From: Pseudomonas sp. R5-89-07
Lineage (GTDB): Bacteria; Pseudomonadota; Gammaproteobacteria; Pseudomonadales; Pseudomonadaceae
Length of the DNA stretch: 64,000 bases
Reading direction: 5' to 3'
NCBI RefSeq assembly: GCF_003851685.1
Contig: NZ_CP027727.1
Coordinates: 2,356,001-2,420,000 of the forward strand
Of this stretch, positions 43,607-51,799 are shown one piece after another. How positions within the stretch are numbered: the first letter of the stretch is position 1; every line of letters begins with the position of its first letter. Both the position numbers and the translations under genes were made by a program. Below the pieces are notes generated by a model, which saw only the letters and a list, made by a program, of their open reading frames with translations, was not told the DNA's origin and searched no databases.

Positions 43607-43618
43607 GCGCCAGGAACG

Positions 43619-44491
43619 TCAGCTCAGCAAGCCGGTGCTGACCGCCCCAATCAAAAACACCCCGAGCAAGGCGCGGTAGATCACGAACGGCCAGGTGGAG
43701 AAGCGTTCCAGAAACTTCATCAGGCCCCAGATCGCGAAGAACGCCGAAATGCTTGCCACCACCAGGCCGAAGATCAAGTGTGGCCAGGCATGGGCGGGCA
43801 TGTCGGCGTGCAGCAGCACCCACAATTCTTTCAAGCCGGCGAGGGCGATGGCGGGCAGGCCCAGCAGGAACGAAAACCGTGCCGCTTCTTCGCGCTTGAA
43901 GTTGAGGAACAGCGCGGCGGTCAAGGTCGAACCCGAACGCGACACCCCTGGAATCAACGCGCCAATCTGCGCGATGCCCACGATCAGCGCGTCACGCAAA
44001 CGCATTTCGCTCACTTCGCGAGTGTGGCGGGCGCGCAATTCGGCCGCGGCCAGTAACACGGCCATCACCACGCAGGCGATACCGATCACCATCAGCCCGC
44101 GCAGCGGCGAGTTGCAGGTATTCAAGGTCGAAGACAACGCCAGGCCGGCAATGCAGATCGGAATGGTCGCCAGCACAATCGCCACCGCCAGCTTGAACCA
44201 GCGGTCGTTGTAGTCACCCCGGCGCACGGCACGGATGCTGCCGGTGGTCACTTGATGCACGTCGCGCCAGAAGTAGCTCACCACCGCCGCCAGCGCCGCC
44301 AGTTGCATGGCAGCGGAAAACGCCGAGCCGGGATCCTGCCAGCCGAGCAGGGCAGGGACCACGCGCATGTGGGCGGTGGATGAGACCGGCAGCAGCTCGG
44401 TGATGCCCTGGATCACGCCCAGGATAAAAATCTGCAGGTAATCCAGGGAGGCAAAACCCACATCCAGGCCGGCGGAGCAGACGTTAGTCAA
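43619..44491 (-). CDS. uppP: Undecaprenyl-diphosphatase, UppP/BacA family
   Basis: 290-residue membrane phosphatase that recycles the lipid carrier of peptidoglycan synthesis. The two family motifs are seen: ITELLPVSSTAHMRV near 25-40, with the catalytic Glu, and IPGVSRSGSTLTAALF near 175. About eight membrane helices. No ATG precedes the first motif; the TTG at 44491 is chosen because AAGGA lies about 10 bases upstream, and a GTG ten codons later is the alternative. It is more divergent than the usual housekeeping UppP, so it may be a second copy. Confidence 0.88.
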   Translation of the reverse strand: MTNVCSAGLDVGFASLDYLQIFILGVIQGITELLPVSSTAHMRVVPALLGWQDPGSAFSAAMQLAALAAVVSYFWRDVHQVTTGSIRAVRRGDYNDRWFKLAVAIVLATIPICIAGLALSSTLNTCNSPLRGLMVIGIACVVMAVLLAAAELRARHTREVSEMRLRDALIVGIAQIGALIPGVSRSGSTLTAALFLNFKREEAARFSFLLGLPAIALAGLKELWVLLHADMPAHAWPHLIFGLVVASISAFFAIWGLMKFLERFSTWPFVIYRALLGVFLIGAVSTGLLS

Positions 44492-44669
44492 GATAGGTGT
44501 CCTTGAAAAAAAGGGATAGCCGGCGAAGTTTATTCTAAATGTTTCAGGAAATTGGGCAGGGCTGCGGCTATCTGCAATCGGTTCAGCCAATAGAAAGGTT
44601 GGACGATGTATTGGCCTTGCCGGTGGATTTGTGAACAATGGCGCCCTGCGTTTTTTCACCGAGAGCCCC

Positions 44670-45176
44670 ATGCCTGAAACCACCGTCGAATTGATCCAGA
44701 CCGGCCCTGAACACGCCGAGCTGATCCGCAATCTCTACCAGTATTACGCCTACGAATCTTCCGACTGGGAGCAGGAAGACGTCGAGGCCGATGGCCGTTT
44801 CTATATCCACGACGAACACCTGACCCGTTACTGGCAAGACCCGCAGTGGAGCGCCAACCTGTTACTGGTGGACGGCTATATCGCCGGCTTCCTGCTGATC
44901 GAAGGCAGCGAACTGCCCGGCATCGATGCGCTGGAGCTGGCCGATCTGTTCATCCTCAAGCGCTACCGCCGCAAAGGCATCGGCCGCGCCATCGCGACCC
45001 AGGTGCTGTGCAGCGGCGAGGCCAATTGGCTGCTGCGTTTCTATGATCAGGATGAAGTGTCCCAGGCGTTCTGGCGCACGGTGCTGGATAACCTGCCGCG
45101 CCCGGTGCAGATGCTGGAGCTTGAGGATGAGCCGCACTTGATCAGCTATCTGGTGACCCGTGCTTCACTGCATTGA
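44670..45176 (+). CDS. GNAT-family N-acetyltransferase
   Basis: 168-residue acetyl-CoA-dependent transferase. The cofactor-binding motif RRKGIGRAIATQVL follows the beta-strand LADLFILKRY, as in GNAT proteins. The target is unknown. The ATG at 44670 begins at the domain boundary. The last 12 bases overlap the 3' end of the convergent GlxA-type regulator gene. Confidence 0.87.
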   Translation: MPETTVELIQTGPEHAELIRNLYQYYAYESSDWEQEDVEADGRFYIHDEHLTRYWQDPQWSANLLLVDGYIAGFLLIEGSELPGIDALELADLFILKRYRRKGIGRAIATQVLCSGEANWLLRFYDQDEVSQAFWRTVLDNLPRPVQMLELEDEPHLISYLVTRASLH

Positions 45177-46124
45177 CCGGCTGGCCTGAGGCGGGCTGAA
45201 CAACACCTGCTGCATCGCCTGCGGCGGTTGCCCGAACGCCCGCAGAAACGCCTGGCGCATGCGCTCGCGATCACCAAAGCCGGTCTCGCGGGCCACCACT
45301 TCGACCGGGTGGCGACTGGTTTCCATCATTGCGCGCGCCGCTTCCACGCGCAGGGCCTCGATAGCCTTGGCCGGCGTCTGCCCGGTTTCTTCGCGAAACA
45401 CCCGGCTGAACTGGCGCGGGCTGAGGCGGGCGACGTCGGCGAGGGCTTCCACCGACAGGTCATGGGTGAGGTTTTCACGGGCGTAGGCCAGGGCCAGTTG
45501 TACGCGGTCGGACTTGGGGTCCAGTTCCAGCAACGCCGACAGTTGCGATTGCTCGCTGCCGCGCCGTTGTGCGATCACCAGCTTGCGGGCAATGCGCCGG
45601 GCCAGGTCGCTGCCCAGGTCGTTCTCCACCATGGCCAGCGCCAGGTCGACCCCGGCGCTCATGCCAGCGCCGGTCCACACCTGGCCGTCGACCACGAATA
45701 ACTTGTCTTCCTCCAGATGGATATGCGGGTAGCGCTTTCGAAACGCCGGCGCGTGGATCCAGTGGGTGGTGGTGCGCTTGCCGTCCAGCAAGCCGGCTTC
45801 GGCCAGCACGAAGATGCCCATGCACAGCGAAGCCACACGGCGCGATTGCGCGGAGGCAGCCTTGACCATCTCCAGCAGGTTGGCTTCCGGCAGGCGAAAC
45901 TCCAGGTAGCCGCTGACGATCAGCGTGTCATAACCCTGCGGCCGGATCGGCGAGGTGTTCACCGAAAAGCCCTGGGAGGTCATCACCGCGCCGCCGCTTT
46001 CCGACACCAGGTGAAACTCATAGGCCGGCTCGCCCCGCAACAGGTTGGCGCACTCGAACACCGAGCCCAGGCTGAGGCTCAACGACTGGAAGTTCGGGTA
46101 CACCATCAGCGCAACGCTGTGCAT
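45165..46124 (-). CDS. GlxA-type regulator (DJ-1/PfpI domain plus AraC helix-turn-helix)
   Basis: 319 residues. A DJ-1/PfpI-like domain (~1-165) has VASLCMGIFVLAEAGLLDGK at the nucleophile-elbow position with Cys present. The AraC DNA-binding part (~210-310) contains LSVEALADVARLSPRQFSRVFR and VEVVARETGFGDRERMRQAFLRAFG. The start is placed at 46124 because GGAG lies 7 bases upstream; an ATG two codons earlier is too close. It may sense metabolites or reactive aldehydes. It is divergent from the TetR/DJ-1/nemA group. Confidence 0.9.
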   Translation of the reverse strand: MHSVALMVYPNFQSLSLSLGSVFECANLLRGEPAYEFHLVSESGGAVMTSQGFSVNTSPIRPQGYDTLIVSGYLEFRLPEANLLEMVKAASAQSRRVASLCMGIFVLAEAGLLDGKRTTTHWIHAPAFRKRYPHIHLEEDKLFVVDGQVWTGAGMSAGVDLALAMVENDLGSDLARRIARKLVIAQRRGSEQSQLSALLELDPKSDRVQLALAYARENLTHDLSVEALADVARLSPRQFSRVFREETGQTPAKAIEALRVEAARAMMETSRHPVEVVARETGFGDRERMRQAFLRAFGQPPQAMQQVLFSPPQASRSMQ

Positions 46125-46265
46125 TGTCATTCTCCAAGGGGCGCGGGAGGGGGGATTGTCGGCGCGTGCCCGGTAAACGGCAACTGCCTTTGGCCGATGG
46201 CCGGAATCCTTGCGCATATGACATTGTGAGCCTGCGACCGCGGCCCTAACATTCCCTTAACGAAC

Positions 46266-46280
46266 TAGACGACTGGTCTA
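46266..46280. promoter_or_regulatory. NemR-type operator
   Basis: TAGAC, GACTG, GTCTA: a perfect 5-base inverted repeat 17 bases before the TetR start. It resembles the TAGACC/GGTCTA palindrome bound by E. coli NemR, and sits where it would repress the TetR gene and its downstream genes. Confidence 0.72.
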
Positions 46281-46297
46281 ATCGGCAGGGGCCAAAC

Positions 46298-46927
46298 ATG
46301 AACAGCGAAACCCGAAGTGCACGGCATACCATCCTTGAAAGCGCACAAGCGATTGTGGGTGCCAAGGGATTTTCCGCGGTGGGATTGAACGAAATACTTC
46401 AAGCCGCCGCAGTGCCGAAGGGATCGTTCTATCACTACTTCGCCTCCAAGGACGCTTTCGGTGTGGTGTTGCTCGATACCTACTTCGACAACTACGTACA
46501 CGGCATGGAGCAGTTGTTCAGCCAGGCGGATGTGTGCGGCTACACCCGGCTGATGCGCTACTGGCAGGCCTGGATCGACAACCACACCGGTTGCACCGAT
46601 GCCGGCAAATGCCTTGCCGTCAAACTCGGCGCCGAGGTGTCAGACCTTTCAGAGCCGATGCGCCTGGCATTGCAGCGCGGTACGTCACGCACCATCGATT
46701 TGCTCGCCATGGCCCTGCGCCAGGGCGTGCAGGACGGCTCGCTGAGTATCGAGCAAACCCCGCAAAGCCTGGCCCGACGCCTGTATGCGCTGTGGCTGGG
46801 GACCAGCGTCATGGGCAAGATCACCCGTACCACCGCGCCGTTCGATGAGGCGCTGGGGCTGACCCGGCAGTTGCTGGGCCACCCTGAAAACCCTGTTAAT
46901 CACAACGATCGAGGCACTGGAAAATGA
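46298..46927 (+). CDS. TetR-family repressor, NemR-like
   Basis: 209 residues. The N-terminal helix-turn-helix (~8-55) reads GFSAVGLNEILQAAAVPKGSFYHYFASKDAFG. Cys residues at DVCGYTR, NHTGCTDAGKC in the ligand domain match the cysteine-rich region through which NemR senses electrophiles and bleach. It is the first gene of a unit with a DJ-1 protein (ATGA overlap) and nemA. A NemR-like palindrome precedes it, so autoregulation is likely. Confidence 0.9.
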   Translation: MNSETRSARHTILESAQAIVGAKGFSAVGLNEILQAAAVPKGSFYHYFASKDAFGVVLLDTYFDNYVHGMEQLFSQADVCGYTRLMRYWQAWIDNHTGCTDAGKCLAVKLGAEVSDLSEPMRLALQRGTSRTIDLLAMALRQGVQDGSLSIEQTPQSLARRLYALWLGTSVMGKITRTTAPFDEALGLTRQLLGHPENPVNHNDRGTGK

Positions 46928-47601
46928 AAGTATTAATGGTACTGACCTCTCACGACCAGCTTGGCGATACCGGCCGCAAGACCGGCTTCTGGCTCGAAGA
47001 GTTTGCCGCTCCCTATTACGCGTTCAAGGACGCCGGTGCCGAAATCGTGCTGGCATCGCCGGCCGGTGGCCAGCCGCCGCTGGACCCGGTCAGCGATCAG
47101 CCGGACTTCCAGACCGAACAAACTCGGCGCTTCGCCGCTGACCCGGCCGCGCAGCAGGCCCTGGCCACTACGGTGAAACTGGAGTCGGTCAATGCCGACG
47201 ACTTCGACACCGTGTTCTACCCAGGGGGCCACGGCCCGCTGTGGGATCTGGCCGAGTCGCCGGTGTCCATCGCGCTGATCGAATCGTTCGAGCGCGCCGG
47301 CAAGCCTATCGGGTTTGTCTGCCACGCACCGGGCGCCCTGCGTCACGTCAAGGCGGTCAACGGCGAGCCATTGGTCAAAGGCCGTCGCGTCACCGGGTTC
47401 TCCAACTCGGAAGAGGCGGCGGTGGAATTGACCGACGTGGTGCCCTTCCTGATCGAAGATGAATTCAAGAAACTGGGTGGTACGTACGAGAAGGGCGCCG
47501 ACTGGCAGTCTTTCGTGATTGTCGATGGCTTGCTGGTGACGGGGCAGAACCCTGGCAGTTCCAGCGACGTGGCCAAGGCCCTGCTCAAACTCACCGCTTA
47601 A
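46924..47601 (+). CDS. DJ-1/PfpI-family protein (HchA-like glyoxalase III or chaperone type)
   Basis: 225-residue class-I glutamine-amidotransferase-like protein. The nucleophile Cys133 is in IGFVCHAPGAL, and the upstream acid is in KTGFWLEEFAAPYYAFKDAG. Such proteins detoxify methylglyoxal and related electrophiles. It shares an ATGA overlap with the TetR gene. A hairpin terminator follows 22 bases after the stop and before nemA. Confidence 0.9.
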   Translation: MKVLMVLTSHDQLGDTGRKTGFWLEEFAAPYYAFKDAGAEIVLASPAGGQPPLDPVSDQPDFQTEQTRRFAADPAAQQALATTVKLESVNADDFDTVFYPGGHGPLWDLAESPVSIALIESFERAGKPIGFVCHAPGALRHVKAVNGEPLVKGRRVTGFSNSEEAAVELTDVVPFLIEDEFKKLGGTYEKGADWQSFVIVDGLLVTGQNPGSSSDVAKALLKLTA

Positions 47602-47623
47602 CTTAAATAAACGATTGATGCGT

Positions 47624-47645
47624 TGGCGGCTCGCAAGAGCCGCCA
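47624..47645 (+). terminator. Rho-independent-like terminator before nemA
   Basis: TGGCGGCTC, GCAA, GAGCCGCCA then GTGTTTTCG: a 9-base-pair perfect stem with a tetraloop and a short T-run. It lies between the DJ-1 gene and nemA, so nemA may get partial read-through or use a separate promoter. Confidence 0.72.
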
Positions 47646-47679
47646 GTGTTTTCGCTCGTGCTGAATTTGGAATATCCCC

Positions 47680-48804
47680 ATGGCTCATCCCTTGAACACT
47701 CCAGTAAAACTGGGGCATCACACCTTGAACAACCGCGTTGTGCTGCCGCCCCTGACACGCCAGCGCAGCGCCCAACCCGGCGATATCGCCACCGACTTGA
47801 TGGCTGAGTACTACCGCCAACGCGCGAGCGCCGGTTTCATGGTCAGCGAGGGCACCCAGATCGAGCCCCGTGGCCAGGGTTACGCGTGGACACCGGGGAT
47901 CTATACGCCTGCGCAAATCAACGGCTGGCGCAAGGTCACCGAGGCGGTGCATGCCGAAGGCGGTGTGATCTTCGCCCAGTTGTGGCATGTGGGCCGCGTG
48001 TCCCATAACGCCTTGCAACCCGACGGCGCCGCGCCGGTCGCACCGTCGGCCATCCAGGCCTTGCAGGCGAAGGCGTTCATCGAAACCGCGCCGGGTGCCG
48101 GTGAGCTTAAGCAACCCCCGGTACCCCGCGCCCTGACGGTGCTGGAGATCGAGGAACTGGTCGGCCATTACGCACAAGCGGCGCGCAATGCGTTGGACGC
48201 AGGCTTCGACGGGGTGGAGATTCATTCGGCCAATGGCTATCTGGTCAACCAGTTCATCTCAGCCCATTCCAACCAGCGTGAGGATGAATACGGCGGGTCC
48301 CTGGAAAACCGCCTGCGCTTCTTGCGCGAAATTGTCGAAGCGGTATGCCGCGTCGTGGGCCCCGAGCGTGTGGGCGTGCGTTTTTCGCCTTTGTTCAGCG
48401 GCACCGATCAGGAGCGGGTGTACATCGGCCTGGTGGAAGAAGACCCGCACCACACCTACATCGAAGCGATCAAAGTGCTGGAGCAGTCGGGCATCGCGTA
48501 TGTCTCCATCGCCGAAGCCGACTGGGACAATGCCCCCGTGCTGCCGGACAGCTTCCGCCAGGCCGTGCGCAGCACCTTCAGTGGGCGCATCATTTATGCT
48601 GGCCGCTACACCGCTGAACGCGGCGGGCAGCTGGTGCAAGCGGGGCTGGCGGACCTGATTGCGTTCGGGCGCCCGTTCATTGCCAACCCGGACCTGCCGC
48701 AGCGGCTGTTCAATGGCTGGCCGTTGAACGCGTTGAAGGCTGATGGGCTGTATGGCGGGACGGAGGCGGGGTACGTCGATTACCCGACTTACATTCAGCC
48801 ATAG
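47680..48804 (+). CDS. nemA: N-ethylmaleimide reductase, old yellow enzyme
   Basis: 374-residue FMN-dependent ene-reductase of the classical class: PPLTRQRS with Thr near the flavin, and EIHSANGYLVNQF carrying the His/Asn substrate pair, instead of the Cys/His-His pattern of XenA. The C-terminal FMN phosphate site is in YAGRYTAERGGQLVQAGLADLIAFGRPFIANPDLP. It reduces maleimides, quinones, nitro-esters and other electrophiles. With the NemR-like regulator and DJ-1 protein upstream it forms an electrophile-response group. Confidence 0.94.
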   Translation: MAHPLNTPVKLGHHTLNNRVVLPPLTRQRSAQPGDIATDLMAEYYRQRASAGFMVSEGTQIEPRGQGYAWTPGIYTPAQINGWRKVTEAVHAEGGVIFAQLWHVGRVSHNALQPDGAAPVAPSAIQALQAKAFIETAPGAGELKQPPVPRALTVLEIEELVGHYAQAARNALDAGFDGVEIHSANGYLVNQFISAHSNQREDEYGGSLENRLRFLREIVEAVCRVVGPERVGVRFSPLFSGTDQERVYIGLVEEDPHHTYIEAIKVLEQSGIAYVSIAEADWDNAPVLPDSFRQAVRSTFSGRIIYAGRYTAERGGQLVQAGLADLIAFGRPFIANPDLPQRLFNGWPLNALKADGLYGGTEAGYVDYPTYIQP

Positions 48805-48872
48805 ACCCCGTGCAGCTCGTCAGATGCGGGTCATGGAAATAGACAGGTAAAGTCGCACTTGCTACCGTATCA

Positions 48873-48887
48873 AAAGGTAATACCTTT
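48873..48887. promoter_or_regulatory. Palindrome upstream of the toxin-antitoxin pair
   Basis: AAAGGTA, A, TACCTTT: a perfect 7-base inverted repeat 22 bases before the antitoxin start. It is a probable autoregulatory operator for the antitoxin or toxin-antitoxin complex. Confidence 0.68.
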
Positions 48888-48908
48888 GAATAACGGAGGG
48901 GTCGCACG

Positions 48909-49181
48909 ATGGCCACGTCTATAAAAATTGACGATGAGTTGAAGCAGCGCATTCAGCTGTTGGCGGGTGCGCGGCAGCGTACCGCGCATTGGATCATGCG
49001 CGAAGCGCTCTCTCAGTATGTCGAGCGGGAGGAGGCGCGTGAGAGCTTCAAGCAGGAAGCGTTGTCGTCCTGGAAAAACTATCAGGAAACGGGGTTGCAC
49101 TTGAGCGGCTCCGAGACGCGAGCCTGGCTTGATACCTGGGGTACGGAGCACGCTTCGGAGCCGCCCAAGTGCCACGACTGA
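48909..49181 (+). CDS. Ribbon-helix-helix antitoxin (RelB/ParD-like)
   Basis: 90 residues. The N-terminal ribbon-helix-helix reads TSIKIDDELKQRIQLLAGARQRTAHWIMREAL, a DNA-binding dimer fold; the acidic C-terminal tail would wrap the toxin. GGAGGGG lies about 7 bases before the ATG. It overlaps the toxin gene by 13 bases. It is likely to repress its own promoter through the palindrome upstream. Confidence 0.9.
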   Translation: MATSIKIDDELKQRIQLLAGARQRTAHWIMREALSQYVEREEARESFKQEALSSWKNYQETGLHLSGSETRAWLDTWGTEHASEPPKCHD

Positions 49182-49462
49182 TCATCACCGCAACGGCGCT
49201 GACAGGGTTGGAGCGCTGTCGGCATTTACTGATGGAGAAAGACCCGCAGGTCGCCCGCAGGGCCGCCCAGACGATCAACACGCAACTGTTGCGTCTGGAG
49301 TCCGACCCTGATGTCGGCCGGCCCTATGAGCCATCCCCCGAGTTGCGTGAGCTTGTGATCGCCTTCGGGGACGCCGGTTATGTTGCGTTATACCGCTTCA
49401 TCCCTGCGGATTCAGCGGTTATGGTCTTGGCCTTTCGGCACCAACGGGAAGCCGGGTACTGA
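49169..49462 (+). CDS. RelE/ParE-family toxin
   Basis: 97-residue toxin. The fold is indicated by PRLIITATALTGLERCRHLL at the start, the conserved GRPYEPSPELRELVIAFG strand with Arg residues, and YVALYRFIPADSAVMVLAFRHQREAGY at the end. The ParE branch targets gyrase and the RelE branch ribosomal mRNA; the sequence alone does not decide, but the C-terminal pattern is ParE/StbE-like. It starts inside the antitoxin gene in another frame and ends 4 bases from the convergent oxidoreductase gene. Confidence 0.88.
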   Translation: MPRLIITATALTGLERCRHLLMEKDPQVARRAAQTINTQLLRLESDPDVGRPYEPSPELRELVIAFGDAGYVALYRFIPADSAVMVLAFRHQREAGY

Positions 49463-49466
49463 CCCT

Positions 49467-50465
49467 TCACTCCACCCGCAACACAATCTTGCCGATATGA
49501 TCGCCACCTTCCATCCGCGCGTGCGCCTGAGCGGCGTCGGTGTATTCATACACCTTGTCGATGATCGGCAGGCAGCGCCCTTCGCTCAACACCGGCCATA
49601 CATGTTCACGCAATTGATCGGCAATCGCGGCCTTTTCTTCGCGGGTGCGGGCGCGCAATAGCGAACCGGTGATCACCGCGCGTTTACCAAGAATGGTCAG
49701 CAGGTCGACGTCGTTGGCCTTGCCGCCACCGAGGAAGCCCAGCATCACCAGGTGGCCGTCCATGCCCAGGGCCTTGAGGTTGTTGTTGAGGTAGGAGGCA
49801 CCCATGATGTCGAGGATCACATCGACGCCCTGGCCGGCGGTCTGCTCGGCGATGACCTCGGCAAAATCCTGCTCGCGATAGTTGATCGGTTGCGCGCCGA
49901 GCTTGGCAATCGCCGCGCATTTCTCGGCGCTGCCGGCGGTGGCGAAGGCCTGGATACCGAACTCCTGGCAGAGCATCAAGGCGGTGGTACCGATGCCACT
50001 GGTGCCGCCGTGGATCAAGGCGCGCTCGCCGTTACAGGCGCCACCGAGACCAAACAGGTTGGCCCAGACGGTGAAAAAGGTTTCCGGCACGGCAGCGGCT
50101 TGAATCCAGTCCATGCCTTCGGGAATCGGCAACGCTTGGCTGGCCGGCACTGCGCAGAATTGTGCATAGCCGCCGCCATTGGTCAGGGCGCAGACCTTGT
50201 CGCCGAGCGCGTATTGATCCACGCCTTCGCCCAGTGCGACCACTTCACCGGCCACTTCCAGGCCTGGAATCGGGCTCATGCCGGGTTTCATCGGGTACTT
50301 GCCGGCCCGCTGCAGGGCGTCGGGGCGGTTGACCCCGGCCGCATGCACGCGAATCAGGATCTCGCCCGGGCCGGCCACCGGTACGTCGGCGCGACGCGGT
50401 TGCAGCACGTCGGGGCCGCCAGGGGCGGTGATTTCGATCAGGGTCATTTCTTGTGGCAAGGTCAT
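49467..50465 (-). CDS. NAD(P)H:quinone oxidoreductase, zinc-free MDR family
   Basis: 332-residue medium-chain dehydrogenase/reductase. The cofactor motif is LIHGGTSGIGTTALMLC, and the N-terminal part has AGVNRPDALQRAGKYP. No catalytic or structural zinc cysteines are present, which places it in the quinone oxidoreductase (PIG3-like) branch. The ATG at 50465 has AGGAA 8 bases upstream and overlaps the MFS stop as ATGA. It reduces quinones or enones with NADPH. Confidence 0.92.
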   Translation of the reverse strand: MTLPQEMTLIEITAPGGPDVLQPRRADVPVAGPGEILIRVHAAGVNRPDALQRAGKYPMKPGMSPIPGLEVAGEVVALGEGVDQYALGDKVCALTNGGGYAQFCAVPASQALPIPEGMDWIQAAAVPETFFTVWANLFGLGGACNGERALIHGGTSGIGTTALMLCQEFGIQAFATAGSAEKCAAIAKLGAQPINYREQDFAEVIAEQTAGQGVDVILDIMGASYLNNNLKALGMDGHLVMLGFLGGGKANDVDLLTILGKRAVITGSLLRARTREEKAAIADQLREHVWPVLSEGRCLPIIDKVYEYTDAAQAHARMEGGDHIGKIVLRVE

Positions 50466-51691
50466 GAATGGGTTCCTGTGGCAATGAGCGTATGGGTTGG
50501 GACCGTGGCGAGCGGTCGACGGTTCAGCCAGATCATGCCCACTTCCAGCAGCAGTGCAACCACAATGGCGCCCGCCGCGATCAGGAACAACAGCAGATGC
50601 TGGCCGCCAGTGCCGTTGAAGAGGGCCGAGTAGGCAAAGCCTGCGAGTGCCTGGAAGGTGGCAAAGGACACCGTCGCCCGGCTCCAGGCGATCTGCTGCA
50701 GGTGATGCTGGGGGATCAGTTCGTGGACCCGCGCCAGTGCCAGTGGCACGATGCCTGGCGGGAACGAACCGAGGATCAGCGCCAACACGGCCAGGGCGGT
50801 GAAGGAGCTTGAGACCGCCAGCAAACCCAGGGCAATCGCCTGTATCACCAGCACGACGCGAATACTCAAGCGGGCGCCGAGCGTGTCGGCAAGGAATCCG
50901 TAAGTCACCGGCCCGGCGATGGCGCCCAGGCCATACATCACCCAGACCATCGCCCCGACATGCGCCCCGGCACCCAGGCCGCGTGCCACGTAGTCCACCA
51001 GGAACACCATGGCCGGCACCAGGCCTGCGGCCATAAAAGCGTATTGCGCGAACAGCAGGTACACCGCCGCGGGCGTCGGCGTTGCAGCCGTTGCTGGCGC
51101 TGCTTCGTGCACCGTGCCGTTGGGCCAGGCAAACCAGCTGGCGGCGGTCAGCACCAGGGCCAGCAGGCCCAGGCCGAACCAGGTCTGCTGCAGGCCCAGG
51201 CTCAGCAACGGCGGTACGATCGTGCCGGAACCGGCGATGCCCAGGCCGATGCCGAGGAAAATCGCGCCACTGGCCAGGCCACGGCGTGCGGCCGGAACAT
51301 GCGGCAGTACGGTCGCCGCCACCAGCACCATGATCGCGCCGCCGGCGATGCCCGAGAGCAGGCGCCAGGCGAAGAACCACACCACCGACAAGGGAAAGCC
51401 ACAGGCGAAAAACGCCAGGGTCACCGCCACCATCATCAGGCGCAGAGCCGTCTTGTTGGAAGTTGCTCGGGCGATGGGCCGGCCGATCAGCGCACCGACC
51501 AGGTAACCCACCAGGTTCGCGGCGCCGAGGTAGACCACGTCGCTGGCGGAGAACCAGTGGGCCTGGATGAGTGAGGGAATCAGCGGCGTATAGGCAAAGC
51601 GTGCCAGGCCGATGCTGACCAGGCTGGCGCACAGCCCGGCGAAGATCGGTAACCAGACGGCGTTTCGGGATAAAGCCTGCGTGTGCTGCAT
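50462..51691 (-). CDS. MFS transporter, YbfB/YjiJ family
   Basis: 409-residue, 12-helix carrier. GLCASLVSIGLARFAYTPLIPSLI at helix 1 is the YbfB/YjiJ signature, and SGIAGGAIMVLVAATVLPHVPAARRGLASG forms the mid-region. It is divergent from a LysR gene 108 bases away and cotranscribed with the quinone oxidoreductase. Substrate unknown. Confidence 0.88.
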   Translation of the reverse strand: MQHTQALSRNAVWLPIFAGLCASLVSIGLARFAYTPLIPSLIQAHWFSASDVVYLGAANLVGYLVGALIGRPIARATSNKTALRLMMVAVTLAFFACGFPLSVVWFFAWRLLSGIAGGAIMVLVAATVLPHVPAARRGLASGAIFLGIGLGIAGSGTIVPPLLSLGLQQTWFGLGLLALVLTAASWFAWPNGTVHEAAPATAATPTPAAVYLLFAQYAFMAAGLVPAMVFLVDYVARGLGAGAHVGAMVWVMYGLGAIAGPVTYGFLADTLGARLSIRVVLVIQAIALGLLAVSSSFTALAVLALILGSFPPGIVPLALARVHELIPQHHLQQIAWSRATVSFATFQALAGFAYSALFNGTGGQHLLLFLIAAGAIVVALLLEVGMIWLNRRPLATVPTHTLIATGTHS

Positions 51692-51749
51692 GGTGGCGGT
51701 CCTGGGTATTTTCTCAGGCGGCCAGCATAGCGAGGATTAATGATGCAAT

Positions 51750-51773
51750 AATGCAGCGAATTTGCGACGCATT
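51750..51773. promoter_or_regulatory. Imperfect dyad in the LysR/MFS gap
   Basis: AATGC and GCATT bracket an imperfectly symmetrical core (GCGAATTTGC); this is a candidate LysR-family binding site between the divergent genes. Symmetry is incomplete, so low certainty. Confidence 0.4.
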
Positions 51774-51799
51774 GATGCGTTTATGCTGCGGGGGTGGCG

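Noticed and set aside
49467..51632. Apparent 721-codon fusion of the quinone oxidoreductase with upstream sequence
   Set aside because: The upstream part is an alternative frame of the MFS gene; the true start at 50465 has AGGAA and an ATGA overlap.
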